Shown here: in pieces, positions 16,965-26,480 of the stretch
How positions within the stretch are numbered: position 1 is the first letter of the stretch
How the letters are laid out: each line of letters starts with the position of its first letter
NCBI RefSeq assembly: GCF_008386695.1
Contig: NZ_VUOC01000003.1
Span: 234,421 to 298,420 of the forward strand
DNA length: 64,000 nt
Source: Chitinophaga agrisoli
GTDB lineage: Bacteria; Bacteroidota; Bacteroidia; Chitinophagales; Chitinophagaceae
Direction: 5' to 3'
The notes under the pieces: model-generated
Told to the model about the DNA's origin: nothing
Databases searched by the model: none
Seen by the model: the letters and a program-made list of their open reading frames with translations, nothing else
Program-made: the position numbers and the translations under genes

Positions 16965-17627
16965 ATGGCAAAACATTGGTGGAAAGCGCTGGCGGTATTA
17001 TTGCTGCTGTACACGATCATTGCAGGGTTCCTGGTAAAGATACCTGTGATAGAAAATAACGAGCAGTCAACGCGTAATCTCTTCTTTCACGTGCCGATGT
17101 GGATAAGCATGTATACGCTGTTCACGATCTCCGTTGTCAATTCCTTATTATTTCTTAATAAATACGACCTGAGAAAGGATATATTGGCCAGCAGCGCGGC
17201 TAATGTGGGCATCCTGTTTGGTCTTATGGGTTTTGTGACCGGGTCTTTGTGGGCCACCTATACCTGGGGCGGCACCATTACCAATGATCCTAAACAGATC
17301 TCCACGGCGGTGGCGCTGATGATCTACCTGGCCTACCAGGTACTGCGCATGTCTATCAACGATCTGGATAAACGCGCCCGTGTATCTGCGATCTACAACA
17401 TCTTTGCCTTTGCCATGTTAATACCATTAACCTATATCATCCCCCGTATGGTAGATTCCCTGCATCCGGGCAGCGCCACCAGTCCTGGTTTCAAATCCAA
17501 GGATACGGACGGTACGCTGATGATGGTATTTTATCCGGCCTTTACCGGCTGGACCCTGCTGGGCGTATGGATCTATACCCTGCGGGTACGCTACAAGAGA
17601 TTAGAGTTAAAAAATATTTTTAAATGA
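16965..17627 (+). CDS. ccmC: Cytochrome c biogenesis protein CcmC
   Basis: Inner-membrane haem-handling protein of cytochrome c maturation. From the ATG at 16965 it has 220 residues and six membrane segments, with the family histidines in FFHVPMW and in SLHPGSATSPGF. The tryptophan-rich (WWD) loop is degenerate: it reads LWATYTWGGTITNDPK, where two aromatic positions are Thr-Ile and the Trp before the conserved Asp is Asn. The start is set by the promoter at 16911-16941. The stop overlaps the next gene by 4 bases. Confidence 0.88.
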   Translation: MAKHWWKALAVLLLLYTIIAGFLVKIPVIENNEQSTRNLFFHVPMWISMYTLFTISVVNSLLFLNKYDLRKDILASSAANVGILFGLMGFVTGSLWATYTWGGTITNDPKQISTAVALMIYLAYQVLRMSINDLDKRARVSAIYNIFAFAMLIPLTYIIPRMVDSLHPGSATSPGFKSKDTDGTLMMVFYPAFTGWTLLGVWIYTLRVRYKRLELKNIFK

Positions 17628-17866
17628 TCAACAGACGCATTGCTTATTTCCTTTTTAGCCTGGCCCTCGTATTTACATCCCTCATGGCGCAGGCGCAACA
17701 GCAAAATACAGAAAAAGGCCCCGTGAACGAAATGTTGCGCAGCAATGGTAAGATCTATGTGGTGGTGGTAGTACTGGTGATCATCTTTATCGGTATCATA
17801 TTGTATCTCATACGGTTGGACCGTAAGATCAGCAAGCTGGAACATCAACAACAGTCTAAGTCATAA
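17624..17866 (+). CDS. ccmD: CcmD-like small membrane protein
   Basis: An 80-residue protein that overlaps ccmC by 4 bases (ATGA) and so is translationally coupled to it. It has a signal-like N-terminal segment ending MAQAQ, one membrane helix (around residues 44-63, [18 protein letters not shown]) and a charged tail ([12 protein letters not shown]) of the CcmD type. CcmD helps load or release haem with CcmC and CcmE. The cleavable-looking N-terminus is unlike proteobacterial CcmD. Identification relies on position and topology. Confidence 0.75.
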   Translation: MINRRIAYFLFSLALVFTSLMAQAQQQNTEKGPVNEMLRSNGKIYVVVVVLVIIFIGIILYLIRLDRKISKLEHQQQSKS

Positions 17867-17895
17867 CCAAAACAATACTTCCAAAACAATTTTTT

Positions 17896-19314
17896 ATGTC
17901 GCAAGTACAGCATTACAACTTTTTTGAAAGCGTAGAACGGAGCTTTGACAACGCGGCTCAGTTCACGAAATGGGAAAAGGGTATACTGGAGCAGATCAAG
18001 GCCTGCAATGCCGTATACCGTATTAAATTCCCGGTAAGGGTAGGCAACCAGATAGAAGTTATTGAAGCATACCGCGTACAGCACTCGCATCACAAACTGC
18101 CCTGTAAAGGCGGTATCCGTTTCAGCGAAGGGGTGAACCAGGATGAGGTAATGGCCCTGGCTGCGCTGATGACCTATAAATGCGCCATCGTGAATGTACC
18201 GTTTGGCGGCGCCAAAGGCGGTATCAAAATCAATCCCCGCAACTACACCCCTTTTCAGCTGGAAAATATTACCCGCCGTTACACGGCAGAGCTGGTGAAA
18301 AAGAACTTCATTGGCCCCGGCGTGGACGTACCGGCGCCTGACTATGGTACCGGCGAACGTGAAATGAGCTGGATCCTGGATACTTACATGAGCTTACGTC
18401 CCGGGGAAATAGACGGCTACGGTTGCGTAACCGGTAAGCCTGTTTCACAGGGCGGGGTACGCGGCCGTAAGGAAGCTACCGGTATGGGCGTATTCTACGG
18501 CCTGCGCGAGCTGTGCAACATTAAGGAAGATATGCAGAAGTTGGGTCTGGAGCCCGGTCTGGAAGGCAAAAAAGTGATCGTACAGGGTATGGGTAACGTG
18601 GGTTACCATGCTGCCAAATACTTCCACGAAGCAGGCGCTATCATCGTATGCCTGATAGAGTGGGATGGCGCTGTGTATAACGAAAAGGGCCTGGATCCGG
18701 AAGCGGTGATGAAACACCGTAACGAAACCGGTTCACTCGTTAACTATCCCGGCGGCACCAGCCTGAAGAAAAATACGGACGGCCTGGAAATGGAATGCGA
18801 TATCCTGATCCCGGCTGCCCTGGAGAATGTGATCCATAAAGACAATGCTCCCAATATCAAGGCCAAGATCATAGGCGAAGCAGCCAACGGCCCTATTACG
18901 CCGGAAGCAGACGCCATCCTGAATAAAAAAGGCGTGATCGTAGTGCCGGATATGTTCCTGAACGCAGGCGGTGTAACCGTTTCTTATTTTGAATGGTTAA
19001 AGAACCTGAGCCACGTACGTTATGGCCGTTTGGGCAAGCGTTTTGATGAGAACATGAACATCCACATCCTGAGCACGATTGAAGACCTGACCGGTAAGAA
19101 GGTGTCTGACAAAGAAAGGAAGTTCATTGCGCATGGCGCTGATGAAGTGGACCTGGTATACTCCGGCCTGGAAGAGACCATGCATGCAGCTTTACATGAA
19201 GTGCGCGAGATCATGGTCACCAACAGCAAGATCCATGATATGCGTACAGCCGCTTATGTTTGCGCTATCGATAAAGTGGGCGCAGCTTACGAGCAGCTGG
19301 GTATTTTCCCTTGA
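17896..19314 (+). CDS. Glutamate/leucine-type dehydrogenase
   Basis: Glu/Leu/Phe/Val dehydrogenase-family enzyme of 472 residues that interconverts an amino acid and its 2-oxo acid. The substrate-binding and catalytic lysines are in CKGGIRFS and FGGAKGGI, and the Rossmann motif reads [15 protein letters not shown]. The length and the [15 protein letters not shown] segment fit an NAD(P)-dependent glutamate dehydrogenase. It starts 29 bases after ccmD and ends in its own terminator (19337-19367). Confidence 0.9.
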   Translation: MSQVQHYNFFESVERSFDNAAQFTKWEKGILEQIKACNAVYRIKFPVRVGNQIEVIEAYRVQHSHHKLPCKGGIRFSEGVNQDEVMALAALMTYKCAIVNVPFGGAKGGIKINPRNYTPFQLENITRRYTAELVKKNFIGPGVDVPAPDYGTGEREMSWILDTYMSLRPGEIDGYGCVTGKPVSQGGVRGRKEATGMGVFYGLRELCNIKEDMQKLGLEPGLEGKKVIVQGMGNVGYHAAKYFHEAGAIIVCLIEWDGAVYNEKGLDPEAVMKHRNETGSLVNYPGGTSLKKNTDGLEMECDILIPAALENVIHKDNAPNIKAKIIGEAANGPITPEADAILNKKGVIVVPDMFLNAGGVTVSYFEWLKNLSHVRYGRLGKRFDENMNIHILSTIEDLTGKKVSDKERKFIAHGADEVDLVYSGLEETMHAALHEVREIMVTNSKIHDMRTAAYVCAIDKVGAAYEQLGIFP

Positions 19315-19336
19315 TCTTATCTTTTTATCTATATGT

Positions 19337-19367
19337 GTCCTGCGCCGTTACGGTGCAGGACTTTTTT
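19337..19367 (+). terminator. Rho-independent terminator of the dehydrogenase gene
   Basis: Arms 19337-19346 and 19352-19361 (GTCCTGCGCC with GGTGCAGGAC, one G-U pair) around a 5-base loop, followed by six T. It is 22 bases after the stop codon. Confidence 0.85.
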
Positions 19368-19809
19368 ATTCATACACCGGTATATCCGTTACAAACTCCC
19401 ATTGTTCCTTTTCGGGGGCGTACCAGCAGCAATAGGTGTTAACCCCGTTGGTAATAACCAGGTATACGGCCCGCAGCACCATATGATACCGCACGATCTG
19501 CTCTACGGTTAGCAGGGTAAGCGGCACATTCATTTCCTTACATTCTACGATCATCCAGGGCTGCATTTGCCGGTTATAGACCACAATATCGCAGCGTTTC
19601 TTTAGTTCGCCCAGGTAGATCTCTTTTTCAATGCCTATTAACACGCTGGGGTAGCGCAGGCTTTTTACCAGGTAGTTCAGAAAGTTCTGTCTTACCCATT
19701 CTTCCGGCGTAAGCGTTACGTATTTTTTCCGGTACTGGTCAAATATCAGCTCTTTGTTGTCTTCACGTACCAGTTTAAAGTCAGGCGCAGGGAACTCGAT
19801 GGCGATCAT
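19366..19809 (-). CDS. Stand-alone type I restriction HsdR N-terminal-like nuclease domain protein
   Basis: A 147-residue protein made only of the HSDR_N-type PD-(D/E)xK fold: RCDIVVYN followed by WMIVECKEMN supplies the Asp and the E-x-K of the nuclease core, and QIVRYHMVLRAVYLVITNG the conserved end. There is no helicase, methylase or specificity gene nearby, so it is not part of a type I restriction system here. Such orphan domains are common in Bacteroidota and their role is unknown. The start is divergent from the AMP nucleosidase gene. Confidence 0.8.
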   Translation of the reverse strand: MIAIEFPAPDFKLVREDNKELIFDQYRKKYVTLTPEEWVRQNFLNYLVKSLRYPSVLIGIEKEIYLGELKKRCDIVVYNRQMQPWMIVECKEMNVPLTLLTVEQIVRYHMVLRAVYLVITNGVNTYCCWYAPEKEQWEFVTDIPVYE

Positions 19810-19845
19810 AACACAAAGCTAACGTAAATGTCGCCCAAAAGGCGT

Positions 19846-19853
19846 ACATTTGC
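19846..19853 (+). promoter_or_regulatory. AMP nucleosidase promoter -7 element
   Basis: TACATTTG fits the Bacteroidota TAnnTTTG box and ends 13 bases before the ATG at 19867. It argues against the in-frame ATG at 19828. Confidence 0.45.
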
Positions 19854-19866
19854 GTGTCAAAAGGCT

Positions 19867-20637
19867 ATGAAGACAAAAGAAGAAATTGTAGCTAACTGGC
19901 TCCCCCGCTATACAGGCGAAAAGCTGGAGAACTTTGGCTCTCACATCCTCCTCACTAACTTCAGTAATTATCTCAGTTTATTTGCAGAATGGAATGATAC
20001 CGAGATCATTGGTATCGGTAAACCTATGCAATGCGCCACAGCAGGGGATATTACCATTATCAACTTTGGTATGGGCAGCCCCGGCGCCGCTACCGTAATG
20101 GATCTTTTAAGCGCCATCCACCCCAAGGCAGTGTTATTCCTGGGTAAATGCGGTGGCATTAAGAAAAAGAACAGCATTGGCGATCTTATATTGCCCATTG
20201 CAGCCATCCGCGGCGAGGGTACCTCGAACGACTATTTTCCCCCGGAAGTGCCGGCCCTGCCTGCATTCGCCTTGCAGAAAGTGATCTCCACCACCATCCG
20301 GGAATACGGTTGTGACTACTGGACGGGCACCTGTTACAGCACCAACCGCCGCGTATGGGAGCATGACATAGAGTTTAAGCACTACCTGGAGCGGATCCGC
20401 GCAATGGCAGTGGATATGGAAACTGCCACTATCTTTTCTGTAGGTTTCTATAACAAGATCCCCACCGGGGCCCTACTGCTGGTAAGCGATCAGCCTATGG
20501 TGCCGGAAGGCGTTAAAACAGAGGAAAGCGACCGTAAAGTGACTACCAACTTTGTAGAGCGCCACCTGAAGATAGGTATAGACTCCCTGAAGAACCTGAT
20601 CAAGGACCACCAAACAGTGAAGCACCTACGATTTTAG
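19867..20637 (+). CDS. amn: AMP nucleosidase
   Basis: Hydrolyses AMP to adenine and ribose 5-phosphate. The protein is 256 residues from the ATG at 19867, the short form found in Bacteroidota, about half the length of E. coli Amn. It has the nucleoside phosphorylase-like fold with GMGSPGAATVMDLL, VLFLGKCGGIKKK and MAVDMETATIFSVGF, the last holding the purine-contact Glu. A -7 box directly upstream supports this start. Confidence 0.9.
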   Translation: MKTKEEIVANWLPRYTGEKLENFGSHILLTNFSNYLSLFAEWNDTEIIGIGKPMQCATAGDITIINFGMGSPGAATVMDLLSAIHPKAVLFLGKCGGIKKKNSIGDLILPIAAIRGEGTSNDYFPPEVPALPAFALQKVISTTIREYGCDYWTGTCYSTNRRVWEHDIEFKHYLERIRAMAVDMETATIFSVGFYNKIPTGALLLVSDQPMVPEGVKTEESDRKVTTNFVERHLKIGIDSLKNLIKDHQTVKHLRF

Positions 20638-20716
20638 CATCTGGATTTTAGGTCGTAGATTTGGTAGCGGCGTTTTGCCGCCATTAGATCCACGGTCATA
20701 AAATCTTGTATTCTGC

Positions 20717-22471
20717 ATGCCGGATACCCTGGTTTCCATTCAAGACCTTACCGTTACTTTTGCTGTAGAGCAGGAAGCAATCAAGGCAGTGAACAATATC
20801 TCCCTGGATATACCGCGGGGCGGCATCCTGGGTATAGTAGGGGAGTCCGGCTCTGGTAAATCCGTTACCGCCCTTTCCCTGATGCGCCTGGTGCAGGCGC
20901 CCGGCAGGATCGCCAGCGGCCGTATCCTGTATCATGCCCCCGGACACGCGCCGGTAGACCTCCTGGCCCTTTCTCCTGAAGCGATGCGTGCCCGGCGCGG
21001 AAATGAGCTGGCCATGATCTTCCAGGAGCCTATGACCTCCCTGAATCCCTTACTTACCTGTGGCGTACAGGTAGCAGAAGCCATCCGCCTGCATAAAAAC
21101 GTCTCCCGCGCAGCCGCCCGGGAACAAACCATTCACTTATTCCGCCAGGTAAAACTGCCCAACCCGGAGCAATTGCTGCGCCGCTATCCCCATGAGCTGT
21201 CGGGCGGACAAAAGCAGCGGGTAATGATCGCCATGGCCATTAGCTGCCAGCCGCAGCTGCTGATAGCAGACGAGCCCACCACCGCACTGGATGTAACCGT
21301 ACAGAAAGCTATACTGGAGCTGCTGAAGGAATTGCAACAGCAAACAGGCATGAGCGTGGTATTTATTACGCACGACCTGGGCGTGATCGCTGAAATAGCG
21401 GACCAGGTGGCCGTAATGTATAAAGGCGGCATAGTGGAGCAGGGACCGATACAGGAGATCTTCCGTCACCCAACGCACCCTTATACCAGGGGCCTGCTGG
21501 CTTGCCGGCCGCCGCTGGATAAACAGCTGTACCGTCTGCCGGTAACGGCTGATTTTATGGAAACAGACGCCGCCGGCCAGATCCGGGAAAAACCATATGC
21601 CGTGAAGGAGCTGGTCAACAGCCTGGTAGCCCCCGCGCCACAGCTGGCTGCCAGGGAGCAACAGCTGCAACAAAGCGCCCCTTTGTTGGAAGTGCATAAC
21701 CTGCAAACCTGGTTCCCTGCCAGGCGCAGCCTGTTTGGTAAAGTGCAGGACTGGGTAAAAGCGGTAGATGGGGTAAGCTTTACCGTGAGACAAGGGGAAA
21801 CGATGGGGTTGGTGGGCGAATCCGGCTGTGGCAAGACCACCCTGGGCAGAACATTATTGCGGCTGGTAGAACCAACTGGCGGCAGTATTGTTTATAAAGG
21901 AAAGGAGCTCAATAGCATGGGCGCATCGGACCTCCGGGAGCTGCGGAAAGATATGCAGATCATTTTTCAGGATCCCTATTCCTCCCTGAACCCACGGCTT
22001 ACCGTGGGCCAGGCTATTATTGAGCCTATGCTGGTACACGGTTTGTATGGTGATGAACGGGGCCGGAAAGAGAAGGCAATAGAATTACTGGGAAAAGTGA
22101 ACCTGCGTCCGGAGCATTTTTACCGCTATCCACATGAGTTTTCCGGCGGGCAGCGGCAACGGATCGTGATAGCAAGGGCATTGGCCCTGCACCCCTCGTT
22201 CATTATCTGCGATGAATCAGTAGCCGCGCTGGATGTAAGCATACAGGCGCAGGTGCTGAACCTGCTGATAAAGCTGCGGGAGGAGTATGGTTTCACTTAT
22301 ATCTTTATTTCCCACGACCTCTCTGTAGTACGGTTTATGAGCGACCGTATGATGGTGATGAATAAGGGCCGGATAGCGGAAACCGGTCCGGCAGGAGAGG
22401 TGTACGATCACCCCAAAAGTGCGTATACCCAGCAGCTAATTGCCGCCATTCCTAAAAATATTTATTCATAA
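20717..22471 (+). CDS. Fused double ATPase of a peptide/nickel-type ABC importer
   Basis: A 584-residue protein with two full ABC ATPase domains joined by a linker, like YejF and GsiA. The first has Walker A GESGSGKS, signature LSGGQKQR and Walker [13 protein letters not shown]; the second has [16 protein letters not shown] and [12 protein letters not shown], where Pro after the catalytic Glu is Ser. Each half ends in the oligopeptide-type C-terminal extension ([26 protein letters not shown]). It energises uptake of peptides or similar solutes. No permease or binding protein gene is next to it, so the partners are elsewhere. Confidence 0.92.
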   Translation: MPDTLVSIQDLTVTFAVEQEAIKAVNNISLDIPRGGILGIVGESGSGKSVTALSLMRLVQAPGRIASGRILYHAPGHAPVDLLALSPEAMRARRGNELAMIFQEPMTSLNPLLTCGVQVAEAIRLHKNVSRAAAREQTIHLFRQVKLPNPEQLLRRYPHELSGGQKQRVMIAMAISCQPQLLIADEPTTALDVTVQKAILELLKELQQQTGMSVVFITHDLGVIAEIADQVAVMYKGGIVEQGPIQEIFRHPTHPYTRGLLACRPPLDKQLYRLPVTADFMETDAAGQIREKPYAVKELVNSLVAPAPQLAAREQQLQQSAPLLEVHNLQTWFPARRSLFGKVQDWVKAVDGVSFTVRQGETMGLVGESGCGKTTLGRTLLRLVEPTGGSIVYKGKELNSMGASDLRELRKDMQIIFQDPYSSLNPRLTVGQAIIEPMLVHGLYGDERGRKEKAIELLGKVNLRPEHFYRYPHEFSGGQRQRIVIARALALHPSFIICDESVAALDVSIQAQVLNLLIKLREEYGFTYIFISHDLSVVRFMSDRMMVMNKGRIAETGPAGEVYDHPKSAYTQQLIAAIPKNIYS

Positions 22472-22503
22472 GTTATTGTTTTCCAGGAACGAGAATGTTT
22501 TTT

Positions 22504-22534
22504 TTGTAGACTTATAAGTTATCAATACCTTTGC
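22504..22534 (+). promoter_or_regulatory. queA promoter
   Basis: TTTG at 22504-22507 and TACCTTTG at 22527-22534 with a 19-base spacer; the queA ATG follows at 22562. Confidence 0.75.
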
Positions 22535-22561
22535 AACCTTTAAATTCATTCATACCGTAAT

Positions 22562-23611
22562 ATGAAATTATCGCAATTCAAGTTCGATCTTCCTTTAAAT
22601 CTGATCGCGCAGCACCCTTCCAAATCAAGAGACGAGGCCCGTTTAATGGTGGTAAACCGTGCCACCGGCAAAATAGAGCATAAAGTTTTCAGGGACATTA
22701 TCGGCTATTTCAATGACAAGGACGTAATGGTGGTGAACAATACCAAGGTATTCCCTGCCCGCTTATACGGCCGTAAAGAGAAAACAGGCGCTAAGATCGA
22801 GGTATTCCTGCTGCGTGAACTGAACAAGCAGAACCGTTTGTGGGATGTGATCGTGGACCCTGCCCGTAAGATCAGGGTAGGTAACAAGCTGTATTTTGGA
22901 GACGACGAATCACTGGTAGCGGAAGTAATTGATAATACTACCTCCAGGGGACGTACCATCCGCTTTTTGTTCGAAGGCAATGATGATGAGTTCAAGGCTG
23001 TGCTGGATACGCTGGGTGAAACACCTTTGCCCAAGTACATTAAACGTAAGCCGGAAGATGAGGACAAGGAACGTTATCAGACCGTGTACGCTAAGTACGA
23101 AGGTGCGGTAGCTGCTCCCACCGCAGGTTTACACTTTAGCCGCGAGCTGATCAAACGCCTGGAGATAAAGGGGATCAAGTTTGCAGAAGTAACGCTGCAC
23201 ACCGGTTTAGGCACTTTCAGGCCTATTGAGGTAGAAGATCTGAGCAAACATAAAATGGATGCTGAGTATTTCCATATAGAGGAATATGCCGTTAAGATCG
23301 TAAATAAGGCAAAGGACGAGAACCGTAAGATCTGCGCCATTGGTACCACTACCGTAAGGGCCGTAGAATCTTCCGTTACCGCACAGAATCATTTAAAGGC
23401 AGCAGAAGGATGGACAAATACTTTTATCCACCCGCCTTATGATTTCTCCATTCCCAATGCGCTGGTGACCAATTTCCACCTGCCCAAGACCAGCCTCCTG
23501 ATCATGGTATGCGCGTTTGCCGGTTATGATCTGATCATGGAAGCCTACCAGCAGGCTATCAAGGAAAAGTACCGTTTCTTCAGCTATGGCGATGCCATGC
23601 TGATCTTATAA
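22562..23611 (+). CDS. queA: S-adenosylmethionine:tRNA ribosyltransferase-isomerase
   Basis: Adds the epoxycyclopentanediol ring to preQ1 in tRNA, the penultimate step of queuosine formation. The 349-residue length is normal, and the family segments [43 protein letters not shown] and [16 protein letters not shown] are all present. A good promoter lies 28 bases ahead and a terminator directly after, so it is a single-gene unit. Confidence 0.96.
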   Translation: MKLSQFKFDLPLNLIAQHPSKSRDEARLMVVNRATGKIEHKVFRDIIGYFNDKDVMVVNNTKVFPARLYGRKEKTGAKIEVFLLRELNKQNRLWDVIVDPARKIRVGNKLYFGDDESLVAEVIDNTTSRGRTIRFLFEGNDDEFKAVLDTLGETPLPKYIKRKPEDEDKERYQTVYAKYEGAVAAPTAGLHFSRELIKRLEIKGIKFAEVTLHTGLGTFRPIEVEDLSKHKMDAEYFHIEEYAVKIVNKAKDENRKICAIGTTTVRAVESSVTAQNHLKAAEGWTNTFIHPPYDFSIPNALVTNFHLPKTSLLIMVCAFAGYDLIMEAYQQAIKEKYRFFSYGDAMLIL

Positions 23612-23627
23612 ACCATATTTATCAGCT

Positions 23628-23657
23628 AAAAAAAGTCTCACTACGGTGGGACTTTTT
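23628..23657. terminator. Terminator after queA
   Basis: A 13-base stem (23628-23640 with 23645-23657, one G-U pair), loop TACG, flanked by A and T runs, so it can act in both directions. The ispD start is only 15 bases further on. Confidence 0.85.
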
Positions 23658-23671
23658 TATTTTTGGACCGC

Positions 23672-24355
23672 ATGGAACAACGCAGTAAAATAGCCATCAT
23701 CGTTGCCGGTGGCTCCGGTACCAGGATGGGCGGCACAATGCCCAAACAGTTCCTGGAGCTGGCGGGCAAACCGGTATTGTATCACACCATCAGCGCTTTT
23801 GTGGCCGCTTATCCGGATATGCAGGTAGTACTGGTAGTGCCGGAGGCCCATTTTGAGCCTGCCCGCCAGGTGCTGGCCTGTTTTGATACGCCCCCGCCCG
23901 TTACGCTGGTGCAAGGCGGCGAAACCCGCTTCCATTCTGTAAAGAATGGCCTGCAGCAGGTACAGGACGGATCGGTGGTATTTGTACATGACGGGGTACG
24001 GCCTTTATTGACCATATCGTTGATCCGCCATTGTTATGAGCAAACCCTGCTGCATGGTAATGCCATACCGGTAACAGACATGAAGGACAGTGTGCGTGAG
24101 GTGAACGGTGAAGGCAATGCCGCCAGGAACCGGGAGCAGTTCCGTATTATACAAACCCCCCAGACCTTTTTATCAGAACAGTTGCTGCCGGCCTTTGAGC
24201 TGCCTTATGATCCTTTATTTACGGACGAAGCCACGGTAGTGGAACGGATGGGGCACCGCATACACCTGGTGCAGGGAGAGGAGCGTAATATTAAGATCAC
24301 CCGTCCGCTGGACCTGGTGATTGCGCATGCATTGCTGGCAAAAGGAGGGGAATGA
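23672..24355 (+). CDS. ispD: 2-C-methyl-D-erythritol 4-phosphate cytidylyltransferase
   Basis: Third enzyme of the non-mevalonate isoprenoid pathway: makes CDP-methylerythritol from CTP and MEP. The nucleotide loop IIVAGGSGTRMGGTMPKQF, VLVHDGVRPL-type VFVHDGVRPLLT and QTPQTFLSE are all seen. From the ATG at 23672 the protein has 227 residues, the normal length; a TTG at 23663 would extend it by three residues. The terminator of queA ends only 15 bases upstream, so the 5' leader must be very short or transcription reads through the hairpin. Confidence 0.93.
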   Translation: MEQRSKIAIIVAGGSGTRMGGTMPKQFLELAGKPVLYHTISAFVAAYPDMQVVLVVPEAHFEPARQVLACFDTPPPVTLVQGGETRFHSVKNGLQQVQDGSVVFVHDGVRPLLTISLIRHCYEQTLLHGNAIPVTDMKDSVREVNGEGNAARNREQFRIIQTPQTFLSEQLLPAFELPYDPLFTDEATVVERMGHRIHLVQGEERNIKITRPLDLVIAHALLAKGGE

Positions 24356-24461
24356 GGGAGCTGGCGTGTTTACTGCTGGCGTCTTTTTAGAAGACGGCAA
24401 ATTGATTCATGACATATGCTAAAGCGCCACAGGCTGCTTCCCGATAAGACTATAATATGCA

Positions 24462-25445
24462 TCAGGAGGCGTCAGCGGCAGGCTGGTTCTTGCTGATCTT
24501 CTGCAATATCTGATGGGCCACTTCCAGGGCCTGTAATCCATCTATCACATTTACGGCTACCGGTTTATTTTCCAATATGCTGTCGCGGAACAGCTCCAGT
24601 TCCATACGGATGGCATTGGATTGTTTTACTTCCGGGTTATCGATCGCGATGGTCTTTTTGCCGGAATTGGTATCAATATCCAGCGTAAAAAGCCCTTCAT
24701 CTGCCGGTGTTTTCAGCTTGATGATCTCTGTTTTCTTATCCAGGAAATCGATGCCTATGTAAGCATCTTTCTGGAACAGGCGCATTTTGCGCATTTTTTT
24801 GAGAGAGATACGGCTGCTGGTAAGATTAGCTACACAGCCGTTGTGGAATTCTATACGTACATTGGCAATATCCGGCGTATCGCTCATTACAGCCACGCCG
24901 CTGGCAGATATGCGGCTGATGGTGGACTGTACAATGCTGAGCACTATATCTATATCGTGGATCATAAGATCCAGTATCACGCTTACATCTGTGCCCCGCG
25001 GGTTAAACTCCGCCAGGCGGTGCACCTCTATGAACATGGGCTTCAGGTCATAACCTTTCAGTGCCAGGAAAGCCGGGTTAAACCGTTCCACATGCCCCAC
25101 CTGGAATTTTATATTGGCCTCTTCCACCAGCTTTACCAGTGTTTTAGCTTCTTCCATGGTATTGGTCATGGGTTTCTCTACAAAAATATGTTTGCCGTTA
25201 CGCAGGGCTATTTCGCAGAGTTTGAAGTGAAGGGTGGTGGGCGCTACGATATCGATGGCGTCTACGGCCTGTATGAGCTCTTCCGCGATCGTGAACCGGG
25301 GAAGCTGGTATTGCTCTGCCACGCTGGCCGCGTTAGCGTTGCTGGGATCATAGAATCCTACCACTTCTACATCTTTCATCGTCATGAGCTGGGAAAGATG
25401 AATCTTGCCCAAATGTCCAACACCAAAAATTCCAATTTTCAGCAT
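24462..25445 (-). CDS. Gfo/Idh/MocA-family oxidoreductase
   Basis: NAD(P)-dependent dehydrogenase of 327 residues with the Rossmann start IGIFGVGHLGKIHLSQL and the family motif HIFVEKPMTNTMEEA, which holds the catalytic Lys. The substrate-binding half has GHVERFNPAFLALKG and DLMIHDIDIVLSIV. The last two resemble enzymes acting on UDP-linked or surface sugars (WlbA-type), but the neighbours here do not define a pathway. Confidence 0.85.
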   Translation of the reverse strand: MLKIGIFGVGHLGKIHLSQLMTMKDVEVVGFYDPSNANAASVAEQYQLPRFTIAEELIQAVDAIDIVAPTTLHFKLCEIALRNGKHIFVEKPMTNTMEEAKTLVKLVEEANIKFQVGHVERFNPAFLALKGYDLKPMFIEVHRLAEFNPRGTDVSVILDLMIHDIDIVLSIVQSTISRISASGVAVMSDTPDIANVRIEFHNGCVANLTSSRISLKKMRKMRLFQKDAYIGIDFLDKKTEIIKLKTPADEGLFTLDIDTNSGKKTIAIDNPEVKQSNAIRMELELFRDSILENKPVAVNVIDGLQALEVAHQILQKISKNQPAADAS

Positions 25446-25550
25446 ACCAGGTGAGTAAATAATACAGATTTGAACGAAATATCTGCGAATGTAAGGAAAA
25501 TGGGAATTATTATATCCAAAAGTTTAGCTATGTATTACTGCATCCATACT

Positions 25551-26258
25551 TTATTGGATTTTACCTTCTTCTGCCATGCTATAGTAGCCGGCTTCTGAAA
25601 CAATGATGTGATCCATGATGGTGATATCGAAGAGTTTGCCGGCTTCTTTTAATTTGTGGGTAAGCCCGATATCTGCAAAACTGGGGGTGAGATTGCCGGA
25701 GGGGTGATTATGGCAAAGCAGCAGGCGGGAGGCGCCTATTTCGAGGGCTTCGCGGAAGATGAGTTTGGGATCTACGATGGTGGCGCACATGCCTCCGGTG
25801 CTGATGCAGCGGTAATGTAATACCCTGGAGGCATGGTTAAGGAACAGCACATAAAAGGCTTCCTGCTGGTAATCTGCGAGCAGGGGTTTAAAGAACAGGG
25901 CGGCATCTATGGCATGGCGGATCACTTTCTTTTGGCGCATGTAACCGGCCTGCCTGCGGCGGGCCAGCTCCATGGCGGCTACAACGGCAACGGCTTTGGC
26001 ATTGCCTATGCCACGCAGTTTTTTAAGCTGCCATATGTTTAGCTTACCCAGCTCTCCAAGATTATTGTGGGCGGTTGCTAAGATCTCACGGGCCAGCGTG
26101 AGGGCGGATTTGTGCCTGGAACCATTATTGAGCAGGATAGCCAATAACTCTGCATCGCTGAGGGTAGCGGCGCCTTTGTACATTAATTTTTCTCTTGGTT
26201 GATCATCTGGGGACCAATTTCTGATGGAATTGTGCGGCAGGTTAACATTAATGTGCAT
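25551..26258 (-). CDS. radC: RadC-family JAB/MPN domain protein
   Basis: A 235-residue protein with an N-terminal helix-hairpin-helix part (KLRGIGNAKAVAVVAAMEL) and a C-terminal JAB metalloprotease-like domain with the zinc-binding signature HNHPSGNLTPSFADIGLT. The family is called RadC for historical reasons; a repair role is not established. Full length, ordinary, alone on its strand. Confidence 0.93.
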   Translation of the reverse strand: MHINVNLPHNSIRNWSPDDQPREKLMYKGAATLSDAELLAILLNNGSRHKSALTLAREILATAHNNLGELGKLNIWQLKKLRGIGNAKAVAVVAAMELARRRQAGYMRQKKVIRHAIDAALFFKPLLADYQQEAFYVLFLNHASRVLHYRCISTGGMCATIVDPKLIFREALEIGASRLLLCHNHPSGNLTPSFADIGLTHKLKEAGKLFDITIMDHIIVSEAGYYSMAEEGKIQ

Positions 26259-26454
26259 CCTTCAAGCGTTTAACTAAAATTAGCCCTTCCTCTCCGGCAA
26301 AAAAAATTTTTTACTCCACAATCCGCACCGGCATTTACGGGGATACAGCCGCTGAAACGCCTGGTACTGGTGTTTTTACTTATGCCCAAAAGTGCAAAAG
26401 TGTTTCTTATGGCCCTGTCCGGAAAAAAAATAGGGCAGATCCCCCCAAAAGTTA

Positions 26455-26462
26455 TAGTTTTG
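26455..26462 (+). promoter_or_regulatory. prs promoter -7 element
   Basis: TAGTTTTG fits TAnnTTTG and ends 18 bases before the prs ATG at 26481. No good -33 box is seen. Confidence 0.4.
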
Positions 26463-26480
26463 CACCTCTTTCCCATAGTC

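Noticed and set aside
20664-20682. Small GCGGC/GCCGC hairpin after the AMP nucleosidase gene
   Set aside because: Only five base pairs and no T run.
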